A DNA stretch of 64,000 nt, from assembly GCA_032433595.1 (NCBI GenBank), contig JASWJB010000105.1, positions 1-64,000 on the forward strand. The letters are read 5' to 3'. Positions 45,037 through 55,106 of the stretch are shown in pieces; the first letter of the stretch is position 1, and every line of letters begins with the position of its first letter. The position numbers and the translations under genes were made by a program. The notes under the pieces were generated by a model. That model was not told the origin of the DNA. It was given only the letters and a program-made list of their open reading frames with translations, and did no database searches. The DNA is from Conoideocrella luteorostrata. Taxonomy: Eukaryota > Ascomycota > Sordariomycetes > Hypocreales > Clavicipitaceae.

Positions 45037-46904
45037 TTACGTTCGTGATCTGCATTTCAACCAAGCTTCTCCTGGTTGTCGCTTAGATGAGATGTTGTTG
45101 TGGTTGAGAGCGGGGAGCTTTGCCGATCCAGCGTTGTTGCCGTGCTTATCGACAATGTCAAAGTCGAAGAAAGCAAAGAACATGGCCATGCAGATTGCTA
45201 TTTCGAGCTTGGCAAACTGTGGTACTTGTTAGCATTTCCATGAACAGAACTTTATATTCGAGTTCATTGCAAGTTATATCTCACTCTCATTCCCACTATG
45301 AATAAAAGCGTTAGCATGCAAGTTGATCACACCGATGGACGATACAGGCAATAAACTTACAGCATGGGTGCAGTCCGGTACCCCAGCCAAGATATGCATG
45401 TCCGGTCTTCTGGTCTTCTGCGCGCTCAGGGAGATACCTGCTCGGATCCCAAGTATGCGGATCAGTATAGATGTCAGGGTTGAGGTGGATATCGGCCACC
45501 GGATACACCTAAAATTGGACAGTTAGCGTTGTTGCTCAAATCGATAAATTCTCCGTGAATTTTCTTGGAAGAACCTACTGCAAAGGTATTTTTAGGGATG
45601 ATTTCGTCAGAATTATCAATTTTGATGTCCTTGCCACCAATATTTTTGCGAAAAGTTGCCCCTGGCATTGTAAGTCGAATAGACTCCCGAAGACATAAGT
45701 CAATTAGAGGAAACTCCTTCTCCCAGTCATCCATGGTAAGGCGACTCAAGACAGTAGCTCGGGACTCGTCTTCTGAGTATCTGTGCTTTGCAATGGAAGT
45801 ATCCACCTCGTCTCGAATCTTTTGGTACCATTCCTCATTCTTTGCGAGGAAAAGCAGGATCCAGGCGGCGTTGACTCCGGTGTTAATAAGTCCAGCAAAT
45901 AGCGCGGCCATTATGAACTAAACACACAGCGAGTGCACGTGTGAGCATAACGATACAAATAAACGTTTACAGATTAGCCTATCTGGCTGGAAAACTTACA
46001 GCAGAGATGATAATATCACTGTCACCAGCATCCATCATTGACTGCATGGCATCGTCTTCTACTCGACCAGTTGTGCGTCGATCTTTCATAATTTTGGAGA
46101 ATATCATGTGCAATTTGGCGCCAGCCCACATCTTACTCAGCTTGCTGGGGAAGGGCATTCCAGGGAACATGACTTCCAACGCCGAGCTGTCGTCCAAGGT
46201 CATAAAGATTCCAAGAGTCTCGTCCGTCAGTTTAGGATCGTCTGCAACGTCATTTGTTCCAAGCGTGCGGAGCGTAAGTTGGTAAACCAAGCGGTACAAT
46301 GATTCGAAAGGGTCTATAGGAACGCTGATGTCTATGTTTTCAAAAGCTGGAACACAATCGTTTATAAGATTGTGCAGATTGGCTTCGAGGCGATCTCTAT
46401 GAGTAAAGTGTTTGAACAGCCCAACAAAGTGGGAATTAACAGTGCCTTCACCTTCATACAAATGCTCAATGCTCGGTGCTGCTGAGAAGAGTGCGGCAAA
46501 GCTGTTGTTGCATCGGTTGCATTAGCAATGACCAGCTTGTTAAACCGCCTCTTTTTTTTGCTTTATAATACATACCCTTCATTGATGTCAAGGCTACGGC
46601 TTGTGAAGAAAGTCTTCCTGGCAGCGGTGCCTGATAAGGCGACGATGGAGTGAGGGCCATAGAAGAAGCTGAATTGGCCACTAGGAGTGGTTGTACTGCC
46701 CTTTTGTAAGAACGACCATCTTTGGCGAAAGAATCCAAGAGAGCCAAAAACAGGCCAACTTGAGATGGGCTTGGGGGCCTGCGAAGGCCAGGCTGGTCGC
46801 GATAAAAGACGAGTGAGAAGGATAGTGAGGGTGGTTATGGCCAAGATCAAAACGCTGGCTGGCCAGTTCTGCGGCGCCGCCAATGTGCTTAAAATAATCG
46901 CCAT
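45037..46904 (-). CDS. Cytochrome P450 monooxygenase
   Basis: A membrane-anchored haem monooxygenase of 502 residues; substrate unknown. Exons 46904-46576, 46501-46000, 45917-45579, 45508-45361, 45295-45285 and 45216-45037 join in phase. Exon 5 is only 11 bases and, with one base from exon 4, encodes LGMR just after the haem cysteine. The N-terminal anchor (ASVLILAITTLTILLTRLL) precedes a Pro hinge (APKPISSWPVFGSLGF). The I-helix region is FAGLINTGVNAAW, the ExxR motif is CLRESIRL, the PERF-like block is DPSRYLPER, and the haem loop is YLGWGTGLHPC then LGM. The start is the first ATG. There is no clustered partner enzyme. Confidence 0.92.
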
Positions 46905-48649
46905 TCTTGGCAACAGAGCCAACAAGCTCTCGGGAAGCTCTTACGGACGATCTAATCTTGTTGGGAATTCCAAGACAACGGATGAGAGGTTAAAGCAACG
47001 GATGACAGGAAGCAAGAGAATAGAGCACCCTTTCTCATGCTCAAGATCTTAATACAACGGGGCAGGGAACCCGTCTTAAGAAGGACGAACGTATTGACAA
47101 CAGTTCAACGCCACCCTTGCACTAACACAGCTATTCTAGTTCATAATGAACGCTTGGACGCGCATGGTATGATGCACACACCACCATGCTCATCCCCTTG
47201 CTCCGTAATGCTCTAAATTCCACAAGCATGATCCATTGCCACGTGACGGAAGCATCGAGTTCCGACCTCTACCCCTTGTCGATCCAACTACGGCAGTCAT
47301 GTTTGATCGCCAGCATGTGCGCCGTTGATGTGCATATTTGTGGCTGCGAGGCAAGTTGGAAGGCTTTCCAACTTGCTTCCCCGTCTCTGAATGTTTCGAC
47401 TCGTCTAGACGGACCAAGCCGTGCCGTTCAGCTGTTTTATTTTCTTTCTAAAAAAAAAAAAAAAAAAAAGTTAATCGTACCTCAAAGTGATGCTGTTTCA
47501 CGCTTTTCGTCCTCAACAAGTATGTGCAGGGCGGGTCGGCAGAGACAGTCTCAGCTTTTCCCGCGGGATGTTGTTAACCCGGATCTTAGAGTTCCTAGTG
47601 CTCATCGTAATAACAGGAGCAATCTCTGGCCAGCAAACAAGCGCAGCAAGCTACGCAACCAGGCAGGACTAATGTGCGCCAGTTGGGAGGCTGTCTCAAT
47701 TCCTGACCCGGGCCTTCGGTATACGCTGCTTCCGGCCCTAACTGATCCACAGTTGTAACATTTTGTGGCGGGCCCGGCACTAGGAGTCACCGCCAGGGCA
47801 GGTAAACGGCGCGTGTATTCGATATTAGATTAGGCCCCGACGTCTATCGCTTGGTGTCGCATTGTGGTTAGTTGTACGGTGTACTCCGTGGCAAAGACAT
47901 AATGGCACGGTTGGCGCCTGACTTGGCCATACCCATGGTTGGAGGGTTATAGCATGAGCTGCATACTCCGTACTGCACGCAGTACATAACACGAAGGAGC
48001 ATTGTGACATCTGCCGCAATAATGAGCTGTTGTTTGGGCGCTTTGTTTCGAAGGCTTCGACCGGATGGATGGATGGTGCTCCATATCCGAAGCAGTTCCC
48101 CACTCGAGATGTACAGGCGCCTGTTCTTTCCCGACAGGGTAAGTAACTACTCGTGTTACGACTTGCATCCACATCCCGCATCAGGTTGCCGTTATGGTTG
48201 GCGCCTTTGAAAGTCGTGTGATACACCCAACAACTGTACTTGTCGATGTCGACGCTTCTGGGAGGGTGGGATGAGACGGGATGAGATGAAAACATGTTTC
48301 CCACCAATATTCGTCGGCCCGTTAGCTGGAGAGATCGTGCCTTCCCCAACATCTGCTCTTGCCTCTGTTTTCCTACAGTCAGCAAGCTGTACATTGACGA
48401 CACTGGACAAAATGAGCATAATCGACAGGCTCGCGCGTAGATTCAAGATGCGGGCCTACATGTGTTTTCTCGCTGCTGCATTTGCTTCTACCCGTATTCA
48501 TATTACCAACAATTGGATGCCGATCAAACTAGCCAAAATGCCTAAAACATAACACACTTGATAACTAGCCTAGAGCTCCATCGCGTTTCAAGGTCACACC
48601 AAACAAATACCTTGCCGACGAAACATGCTTCTATCCACGTTTGAATGTT
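46905..48649. other. Intergenic, P450 promoter side
   Basis: Contains an A run near 47450-47469 and a TACTCCGTA motif at 47964-47972 with the same flanks (CATACTCCGTACTGCA) as the copy at 40964. No gene is seen. Confidence 0.45.
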
Positions 48650-49744
48650 TCATAACCCCTCAACGTCCTCTTCCTTCTTGGTATCTTCACCGTCCTCGAC
48701 CTTGGCCGTAAAATGCCGTTTTTTAAAGGCTTTGCGCAACTCACAATTTCGGACGCTTTTGCCACCAGCTTTGCATTCATCGCATTGTCTACCATGTGTC
48801 ACAAAGAGGACATGCAGCGGATACTTTTCCTCGTCAGGGACCACGGCGTCCAAGTGAGCCTGCGTCTCTTCCCGACCAGCAGCAGGCGGTCGCCAACCAA
48901 GAAGTCCGGTGATGCGATGCACATGGGTGTCGACGGCAAAGCTCGGACGTTGCAAGCAAAATAACAAGACGCAGCTGGCTGTTTTGGGCCCCACGCCTTG
49001 GAAAGCGATCATCTCCTTCATAGCATCCTCGTCGGAAGCCTCAAACAGATGATCCAGGGAATATGTGCCGTACTTCTCCTTTGTCTGCTGCAAGATATTA
49101 ATGATGACCTTGCTTTTGATAGCAGCCAGGCCGCCCGACTGTATCGATTTCTCGAGCCTGGCTTGGCCGCCGCTGACAATCTCGTCCCATTTGTCGCTCC
49201 CTCCGTATTCTTGGTCCATGCTCAACTTGGCTCTTGTGCTGTTTTTGTTGCTCGTGTTCTGTGAGAGGATGGTGCGGACCAGAGCATCCAAGACGGATGG
49301 CGAGTTTCCGCAGCCAGCCGCATCAGCTGGGGCGACCACAGCTTCCGGACGATCTCGCTGCCCATGTGTTTCCGCTAGGATTTTGTGAGCCAGTTTGCAT
49401 TCTTCCGCTGTTGGGCGCAAGAAGTCCGGAAATGGAGACTGCTTGGCGAATGCAGAAAAAGACTTGAGCTTCCGCTCTTTGAGAACCTCGGCCTTGCTGG
49501 TGTTTTCCTCCTTCACTCGGTTGAGTTTAGGCCTGCTCGTGGTACTGCTTAAAGCCTGCTTGGCTGGTGACACCGTTTCAGTTTTTATCTTCTTAGCGGT
49601 GCGTTTCTCCGGATGCCTTGGCGAGATTGCTCGTTTGAGCGGCCGGTCGAGAAGGCGTTGCAAGTCATCTGTTGGCTCGCTCTTGACAGCAGTTTCAGTC
49701 CTCAAATTTCTGGCACTACGCCGAAGTTGAGTTGAGGCAACCAT
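48650..49744 (-). CDS. HhH-GPD family DNA glycosylase
   Basis: Removes damaged or modified bases in base-excision repair (family knowledge; substrate not predictable). A single exon of 364 codons. The start is the ATG at 49744; in-frame sequence upstream has only a GTG. The basic N-terminus (residues 1-100) contains a likely nuclear signal (EKRTAKKIKTE). The glycosylase core begins at ALVRTILSQNTSNKNSTRA. The helix-hairpin-helix is MIAFQGVGPKTASCVLLF, with the conserved Lys, followed by FAVDTHVHRI with the catalytic Asp. After the core, HGRQCDECKAGGKSVRNC has three cysteines, fewer than the four-cysteine iron-sulphur loop of endonuclease III, so a cluster is doubtful. Confidence 0.9.
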   Translation of the reverse strand: MVASTQLRRSARNLRTETAVKSEPTDDLQRLLDRPLKRAISPRHPEKRTAKKIKTETVSPAKQALSSTTSRPKLNRVKEENTSKAEVLKERKLKSFSAFAKQSPFPDFLRPTAEECKLAHKILAETHGQRDRPEAVVAPADAAGCGNSPSVLDALVRTILSQNTSNKNSTRAKLSMDQEYGGSDKWDEIVSGGQARLEKSIQSGGLAAIKSKVIINILQQTKEKYGTYSLDHLFEASDEDAMKEMIAFQGVGPKTASCVLLFCLQRPSFAVDTHVHRITGLLGWRPPAAGREETQAHLDAVVPDEEKYPLHVLFVTHGRQCDECKAGGKSVRNCELRKAFKKRHFTAKVEDGEDTKKEEDVEGL

Positions 49745-50891
49745 TTGCTCTGGCAATCTTAATGGCGAGGACACCGGACCAGCCAGCCAGCCAGCATTTA
49801 TGAAGTAGCTGCAGTCGAATCTGCCTCGGGCTTCAATGTTGTATGTGCTATCAGTCACTAGTTAGGGGAAGCTTTAGCTGCCAATGTTGGTGGCCAACTT
49901 GCTAAACAGCCGTCATAGACTTCACCAGGGGTAGCTAGTTGCGACCCGGGCCGCTAAGGAGTGAAGACCAGAGCCTCAACTCAGCCACCCACCGCCTCCA
50001 CAGCCACAGCCAGGGCCTGGTTACTGTACAATGACGTCGACGGGTTAGAGTCCGACTGCAGCGCCTGTCATAGTTACCCTAAAGACAAGGACGGCAAGCA
50101 GCCTGATGAGATTGTACTTCGCATATTGCACTCCATAAGCAAAATAGGATGCCCATTCGAGGGCAGCCGATTTGCAATCTTGCCTTGCAGCCGCCCACAC
50201 AGGCTTTGCAGGTTGCATCGGTTGTGAACATTAGTAGAGCGAAATCAGCTAGGGGTCATGATGATTGTAAACGCTTGCGTTACGACTGGGGGGCAACTAA
50301 GTGATTAGCCTGATCCGCCAAAGGAAAAAAGACCAAACAGGCTCTGTCCGTGGAACCTATCACCTCTACCCGGAGAGTGTTTGAAAGCACGCCGTTCCGA
50401 TGAGTAACTTTACCAGCTACTTCATCCATACTTGCGTGGTTGTCGTTCTGAACAATGGCATACATGGATGCATTGACCCTTGTGCCGAGCGGGACGCTTC
50501 GAACCCGGGGAGCAACTAACAGAGTCATTGTTCAAAAGATCCAAAACCTATTCGGCCCTTAACCACAAGCAGGACATTAGCCAGAACGTCAGTGTTCCAC
50601 TAACTATTCTCGGTCTCGCAGCATGCGATCGTCTACGTTTGCTGACAACGGACCGAGTAATTTTGACCGATCACCCAATGATTATTCCCTGTCTAACCCC
50701 GCGTCAGACGCCTTAACGGGCCGAAGACGAGCTCGTCACACGCAACATGGCAGCCGGGATCCGACATTGCCAGGACACATAAGATAGCTCTGAACGGCCG
50801 GTGATGTCTCAGCCGTCACATAGTTGAAGAGCTTCTTATCAACGTATGACCAAAGTCGCTTAGAGAAAGCCGGATCCAACGTAAAAGAAAG
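49745..50891. other. Intergenic, divergent promoters
   Basis: Between the divergent glycosylase and GMC oxidoreductase genes. No convincing gene; an 82-codon minus-strand frame at 50280-50528 is unassigned. Confidence 0.5.
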
Positions 50892-52725
50892 ATGCGCAGT
50901 CTGGTCTTATTATCAGCCCTGTCGGCTGTTTCATTCTTGTCGCCTGTGTGCGCAACCCACGTTGACTATATTATTGTCGGCGCAGGTACCGGCGGTCTTG
51001 TGTTGGCAAACAGGTTATCCGAGGATCCCAACATCTCCGTGGCCATAGTCGACCCAGGTGCAGACCAGCGAGGAAACCCAAATGTCACCAATCCATTGAT
51101 CTGGAGCAACAACTTCGCAAGTTCCACCGACTGGGCGTACCAATCCGTTCCACAAGCAAATGCTAGTAACCGTGTCATTCCATTCAACGCAGGAAAGGGG
51201 GTTGGCGGTACGAGTTTGATCAACGGTATAGACAAGACCGAGCTGTCGTCAACGAGGGCACAAATTTGAAAGCTAACTAACACTTGCCGCAGGAATGACG
51301 TACATCCGCGGGGACAAGGCACAGTTTGATGCCTGGGAGGCTCTTGGAAATGCGGGCTGGAACTGGGAGACCATGCTGAAATACTACAAGAAGCTTGAGA
51401 AGATCTTCCCCCCAAGGCCGGCTGAAGCAAAGATCGGGGCCCTCATTGAGCCACAGTATCATGGCACCAATGGTGACTTGCACGTTGCCTTCAACCCAGC
51501 TCTTGAAAACGGATCTTTGTACGACACGCTCAAGACCTCTTGGGGAGCCGTGAATCAGAGCGTGAACAAAGATCTCAATAGCGGTGATACGCGTGGTTTC
51601 AGCGTTTGGCCCCAGACGCTGGATCCGCGAGAAAACAAGCGATGGGACTCGGCTACTGCGTTCTACTGGCCCATCCAGAAGCGGCAAAATCTGAAACTAC
51701 TCAACGGCACTGTCTCCAAGATCCTCTGGGGACACGTCAATGCCCCATATACTTCTGGCGTCGAGGCCGCTGGTGTAGAATACATTGCGCCAGACGGCAG
51801 AGTCGAAACCATCCAAGCTAAGAAAGAAGTCATTCTTGCAGCAGGCGCGCTGCGTACACCCGTCATCCTTGAGCATTCCGGTGTTGGCAATCCCCGCTTG
51901 CTCCAGCAGAGAAGCGTCAAGCCCGTGGTCAACCTCCCAGGGGTCGGCGAGAACATGATTGACCAAGTAATCACATCACTGTTCTATTCTACAAATTATC
52001 CAATCAAGGGATACACCCCATACGCTACCTTTGCCACCGCTGCCGACATTTACGGAGAAAGCGTCACCCAGGTCGCCAAAGAAACCAAGGCCAAACTCGG
52101 CCGTTGGGCACGCCAAATCGCCCAGTCCAGCCAAGGCGGCCTGAATGCCTCAGCTCTTGAATATATCTTTAAGATCCAGCACGACTTGGTCTTCAACAAG
52201 TATGTCACTCTGTCTGAATTTCTTTCTGGGGGTGGAGGCGGCAATGTCGGCATCAACTGCTGGGACCTGCTACCATTTGGCCGGGGCAGCGTCCACATGA
52301 GCTCCGTCCAGGACATCAACACTCCCATCATTGATCCCAAGTATCTTTCCATCGACTTCGACCTCACCACGCAAGTCGAGTCCGGCAGACTGTCTACCAA
52401 GTTCTGGACAACCTCGCCCGCGAACGACATCATAACGGGCCAGTTTGCGCCGAACGCGACGGTATTGCCGCCGGGTGCGTCAGACGAGCAGTGGCACAAG
52501 TACGTGGCTGATTCATGCGCCTCCAATTCGCATGCTATTGGGACAGCTGCCATGATGGCCGAAGAGCTCGGCGGTGTGGTAGATCCCACATTGAAAGTGT
52601 ACGGCACGAAAAATGTGAGAGTGGTGGATGCATCTGTGTTGCCAATGCAGTTTAGTGGGCATTTGACGGCGACGATATATGCGGTTGCTGATAGGGCCTC
52701 GGATATGATTCTAGGGAAGTGTTGA
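50892..52725 (+). CDS. Secreted GMC oxidoreductase (glucose oxidase / alcohol oxidase type)
   Basis: Oxidises a sugar or alcohol using FAD, outside the cell. Exons 50892-51225 and 51293-52725 join in phase (intron with CTAAC-type branch near 51275) to 588 residues. A signal peptide (MRSLVLLSALSAVSFLSPVC) is followed by the FAD fold, DYIIVGAGTGGLVLANRLSE, then GKGVGGTSLINGMTY, the first GMC signature. GALRTPVILEHSGVG is the second signature. The catalytic pair is in NSHAIGTAAM and FSGHLTATIYAVAD, matching the His/His arrangement of glucose oxidases. Many N-glycosylation sequons. The exact substrate cannot be told. Confidence 0.94.
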
Positions 52726-53169
52726 CAGGGCTGTACTGTTTGGAAATAGTACCACATTAGATGATAGTTGAATGATACACACAATTAGGTGTAACGTTGA
52801 AAGTGCAACGTTCTTCATGTCCTACCAACACGGCGAGGTACCACGATCATGTAGAAGTAATGCTCAACAACAACATAAGAAAGTAATGAAACCTGTAAGG
52901 GCACCCGCCTGGCTTGAGGGTCCCAATCCCTCCTCCTCCCCCCTCCGATTGTGTCACATAGACAGCATCAAACAACCTCCCTCAGCCAGCACACTACTTG
53001 CTCTCGGCTGCTCAACCTCGACACCGGACGAGTGAAGCACATCCGTTTCGTTTCAAGTGCCAAGCTCTAACAACTTCTATCATTGTCCAAAAGGAAATAG
53101 CAATATCCCCCTCCTCCTCCTCTCCCATCGTACCTCTCTTCTCCCTAAAACATACGAAACTCCCCTTTT
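52726..53169. other. Intergenic, convergent, pyrimidine-rich
   Basis: The plus strand is strongly C/T-rich from about 52920, continuing into the 3' end of the next gene. No gene is seen. Confidence 0.5.
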
Positions 53170-53997
53170 CTAAGCCTCCCAATCCATACTCTCCACCATC
53201 CACTCCCACCCATCCTCACCCTCTCTCCCTCCAGTCCCAATCTCATTCTCCCTCCCCAAATCGCCTTCCACCTCCCTCCCAGCAACCGCATACGCCGCCT
53301 CCAAACCCCCCAGCACCTCCGTCACAATCCACCTCAAGTCGTACATCTTCAGAGGCGGCGTCTCCTTCCCCTCCGCCGCATCCTTCCACCTATTCCTCAG
53401 CTCCTTGGCCTTCCACAGCGCCTGGTTCACATCCCCCACGCCAAGCGTCTCATGAAGCGGATTGTCCTCATCATCCAGCGCTCTGAGCACATTATGATGA
53501 TACGCGTGAGACGACCACCCCGCTCCGCCTCCCTGCCGTGCTCCTTTCTCAACAACCACCCCGAAGACGAGCAGCAGAAACACCACCGCCTGCTCCACCC
53601 AAGCGTAAAACTCATGAAAGTCGACTTTAAAATTCCTCTCCGCGTCCTGCGGGCTGAACCCCCATTCGGAGGGGCTCAGAGCGCGGTTATATGAGCTTTC
53701 GAGGTCGATGAATTTCCAGCGCAGTCGGTGGCAGGTCTGTTCGAAGCGGTGGAAGGATTGGAGACGAGCTAGAGACCCCGCCTTTGAGTGGCTGTCATTT
53801 AGTGTCGCAGGTCTGGTTGTAGATGTGTCTGTTGATGACGCAGCCTTGGTTGTTGCGTTCACGCCGTTTGGATGTGCAGATACGCCGGCCAGTGGTGGCA
53901 GCAAGGAGCGAGATCTAGTCTCGTGGTGATCCAGGTCGTACGGACGACGTGTGGCCGATATTGGCGCCCACATGGACGCTTTCAAGCCTTGACTCAT
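53170..53997 (-). CDS. Hypothetical protein, unrecognised
   Basis: A single exon of 275 codons from the first ATG. Residues 1-80 are low complexity (Ser/Thr/Ala). Residues 80-225 look like a folded helical domain, with RFEQTCHRLRWKFIDLESSY, then VDFHEFYAWVEQAVVFLLLV and YHHNVLRALDDEDNPLHETL. The C-terminus is Gly/Glu-rich and ends with acidic and Trp residues. There is one hydrophobic helix but no signal peptide. The consistent coding composition, with very CT-rich complementary sequence, supports a gene; I do not know the family. Confidence 0.7.
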   Translation of the reverse strand: MSQGLKASMWAPISATRRPYDLDHHETRSRSLLPPLAGVSAHPNGVNATTKAASSTDTSTTRPATLNDSHSKAGSLARLQSFHRFEQTCHRLRWKFIDLESSYNRALSPSEWGFSPQDAERNFKVDFHEFYAWVEQAVVFLLLVFGVVVEKGARQGGGAGWSSHAYHHNVLRALDDEDNPLHETLGVGDVNQALWKAKELRNRWKDAAEGKETPPLKMYDLRWIVTEVLGGLEAAYAVAGREVEGDLGRENEIGTGGREGEDGWEWMVESMDWEA

Positions 53998-55106
53998 TCC
54001 GGGCTGCCGAGCTAGTTATGAAATCGCAGTGTCGCTTTCTTGAGCAACAGAAGATGAGTGGACCCGCGCAACTTGGCTTTGTTTACCGCCTCACTGTGCT
54101 CGTTTGATCATATACACCATGGCGCTGAAGAACAAAAAAAGATGAGCGGAAAGGGTGACGAGAAGCCCGTCGCGCATCCGCTCTGTGAATGGAGTCGTTA
54201 GGCGCCTCGAGACGCGTGAGACTCGAGGCTACAGTTTCATGTCAGGGAATGAGGCGGCCGAGATCAGGCCCAACATGCATGCAGGAGACAGGTGAGCCGT
54301 GTACCGTGTGTTGCCCCCGCATCCACCGTGAAGACAACGTGAATCAATTCAACGCAACTTATCATCACCTTTTTACTTCCGACACATCGTTTACAGAGAT
54401 CCGTGATATGGTATGTAGAAATAGGGAAGCGTTGTGTAGCACTCCTCTTGAGCTTGTCCAGCACCCCTTTTGTACCCCGCTAACAGAATAATTTACGTTG
54501 CAACCTTATGCAGCCAGCGGTTTATACTCCGTATATATTTTTACTTTAAATTTTCACCTTTTTTTTTATTTTAACTTTATTATGTGTAATTCTCTTCGAG
54601 CCTTTTACTTAGCTAGCACACGCTGTATTACAAGCTATTGTGCTCTGTACACGCTGAATATGTACTAAGTACTGCTGTGTAAATTCAGGATCCTGTTAGT
54701 GGAAGAGGCAGCTTATGTAGTAGCCAATTAGCTATGCTTATAGAGTATCGCCCCACAAAAAGGGGTGCTGTACAACGCTTCTCTAGAAATATTACAGCAT
54801 GCAGCAACGATGCCACGAGATCAATGAGGCGGCGCAGCCGATTCCGGGTAGTTACCCAACACGGAAGACGGGCAACAATATGAGAGCCAAGACAAATATC
54901 ATCAACAGCACCATGAGGTGAATCATACGCAGCTGACATTGTAAAGTCCCACTGTTAACTATACATCATACGCAACATGCATCAAAGTCTAACTTCGCTA
55001 CCCTACCTAAACAGATTGTCCAAACTCCACTCTAAACAGTTCATCACACTATGCAGGCGTACATCATTCAATTTCGTAATTTGCGAGAACCTATGCTTCC
55101 CAACAT
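53998..55106. other. Intergenic, AT-rich
   Basis: Contains a markedly AT-rich stretch (about 54515-54680) and a TACTCCGTA motif at 54525-54533. No gene is supported. Confidence 0.5.

Noticed and set aside
50490..50530. Possible tRNA T-loop (GGGTTCGAAGC on the minus strand)
   Set aside because: The stem bases do not pair and no acceptor or anticodon arms can be drawn. No tRNA gene was found in the window.
53452..53929. Plus-strand frames opposite the 53170-53997 gene
   Set aside because: The minus-strand frame is longer, starts with ATG and looks like a folded protein; these are shadows.
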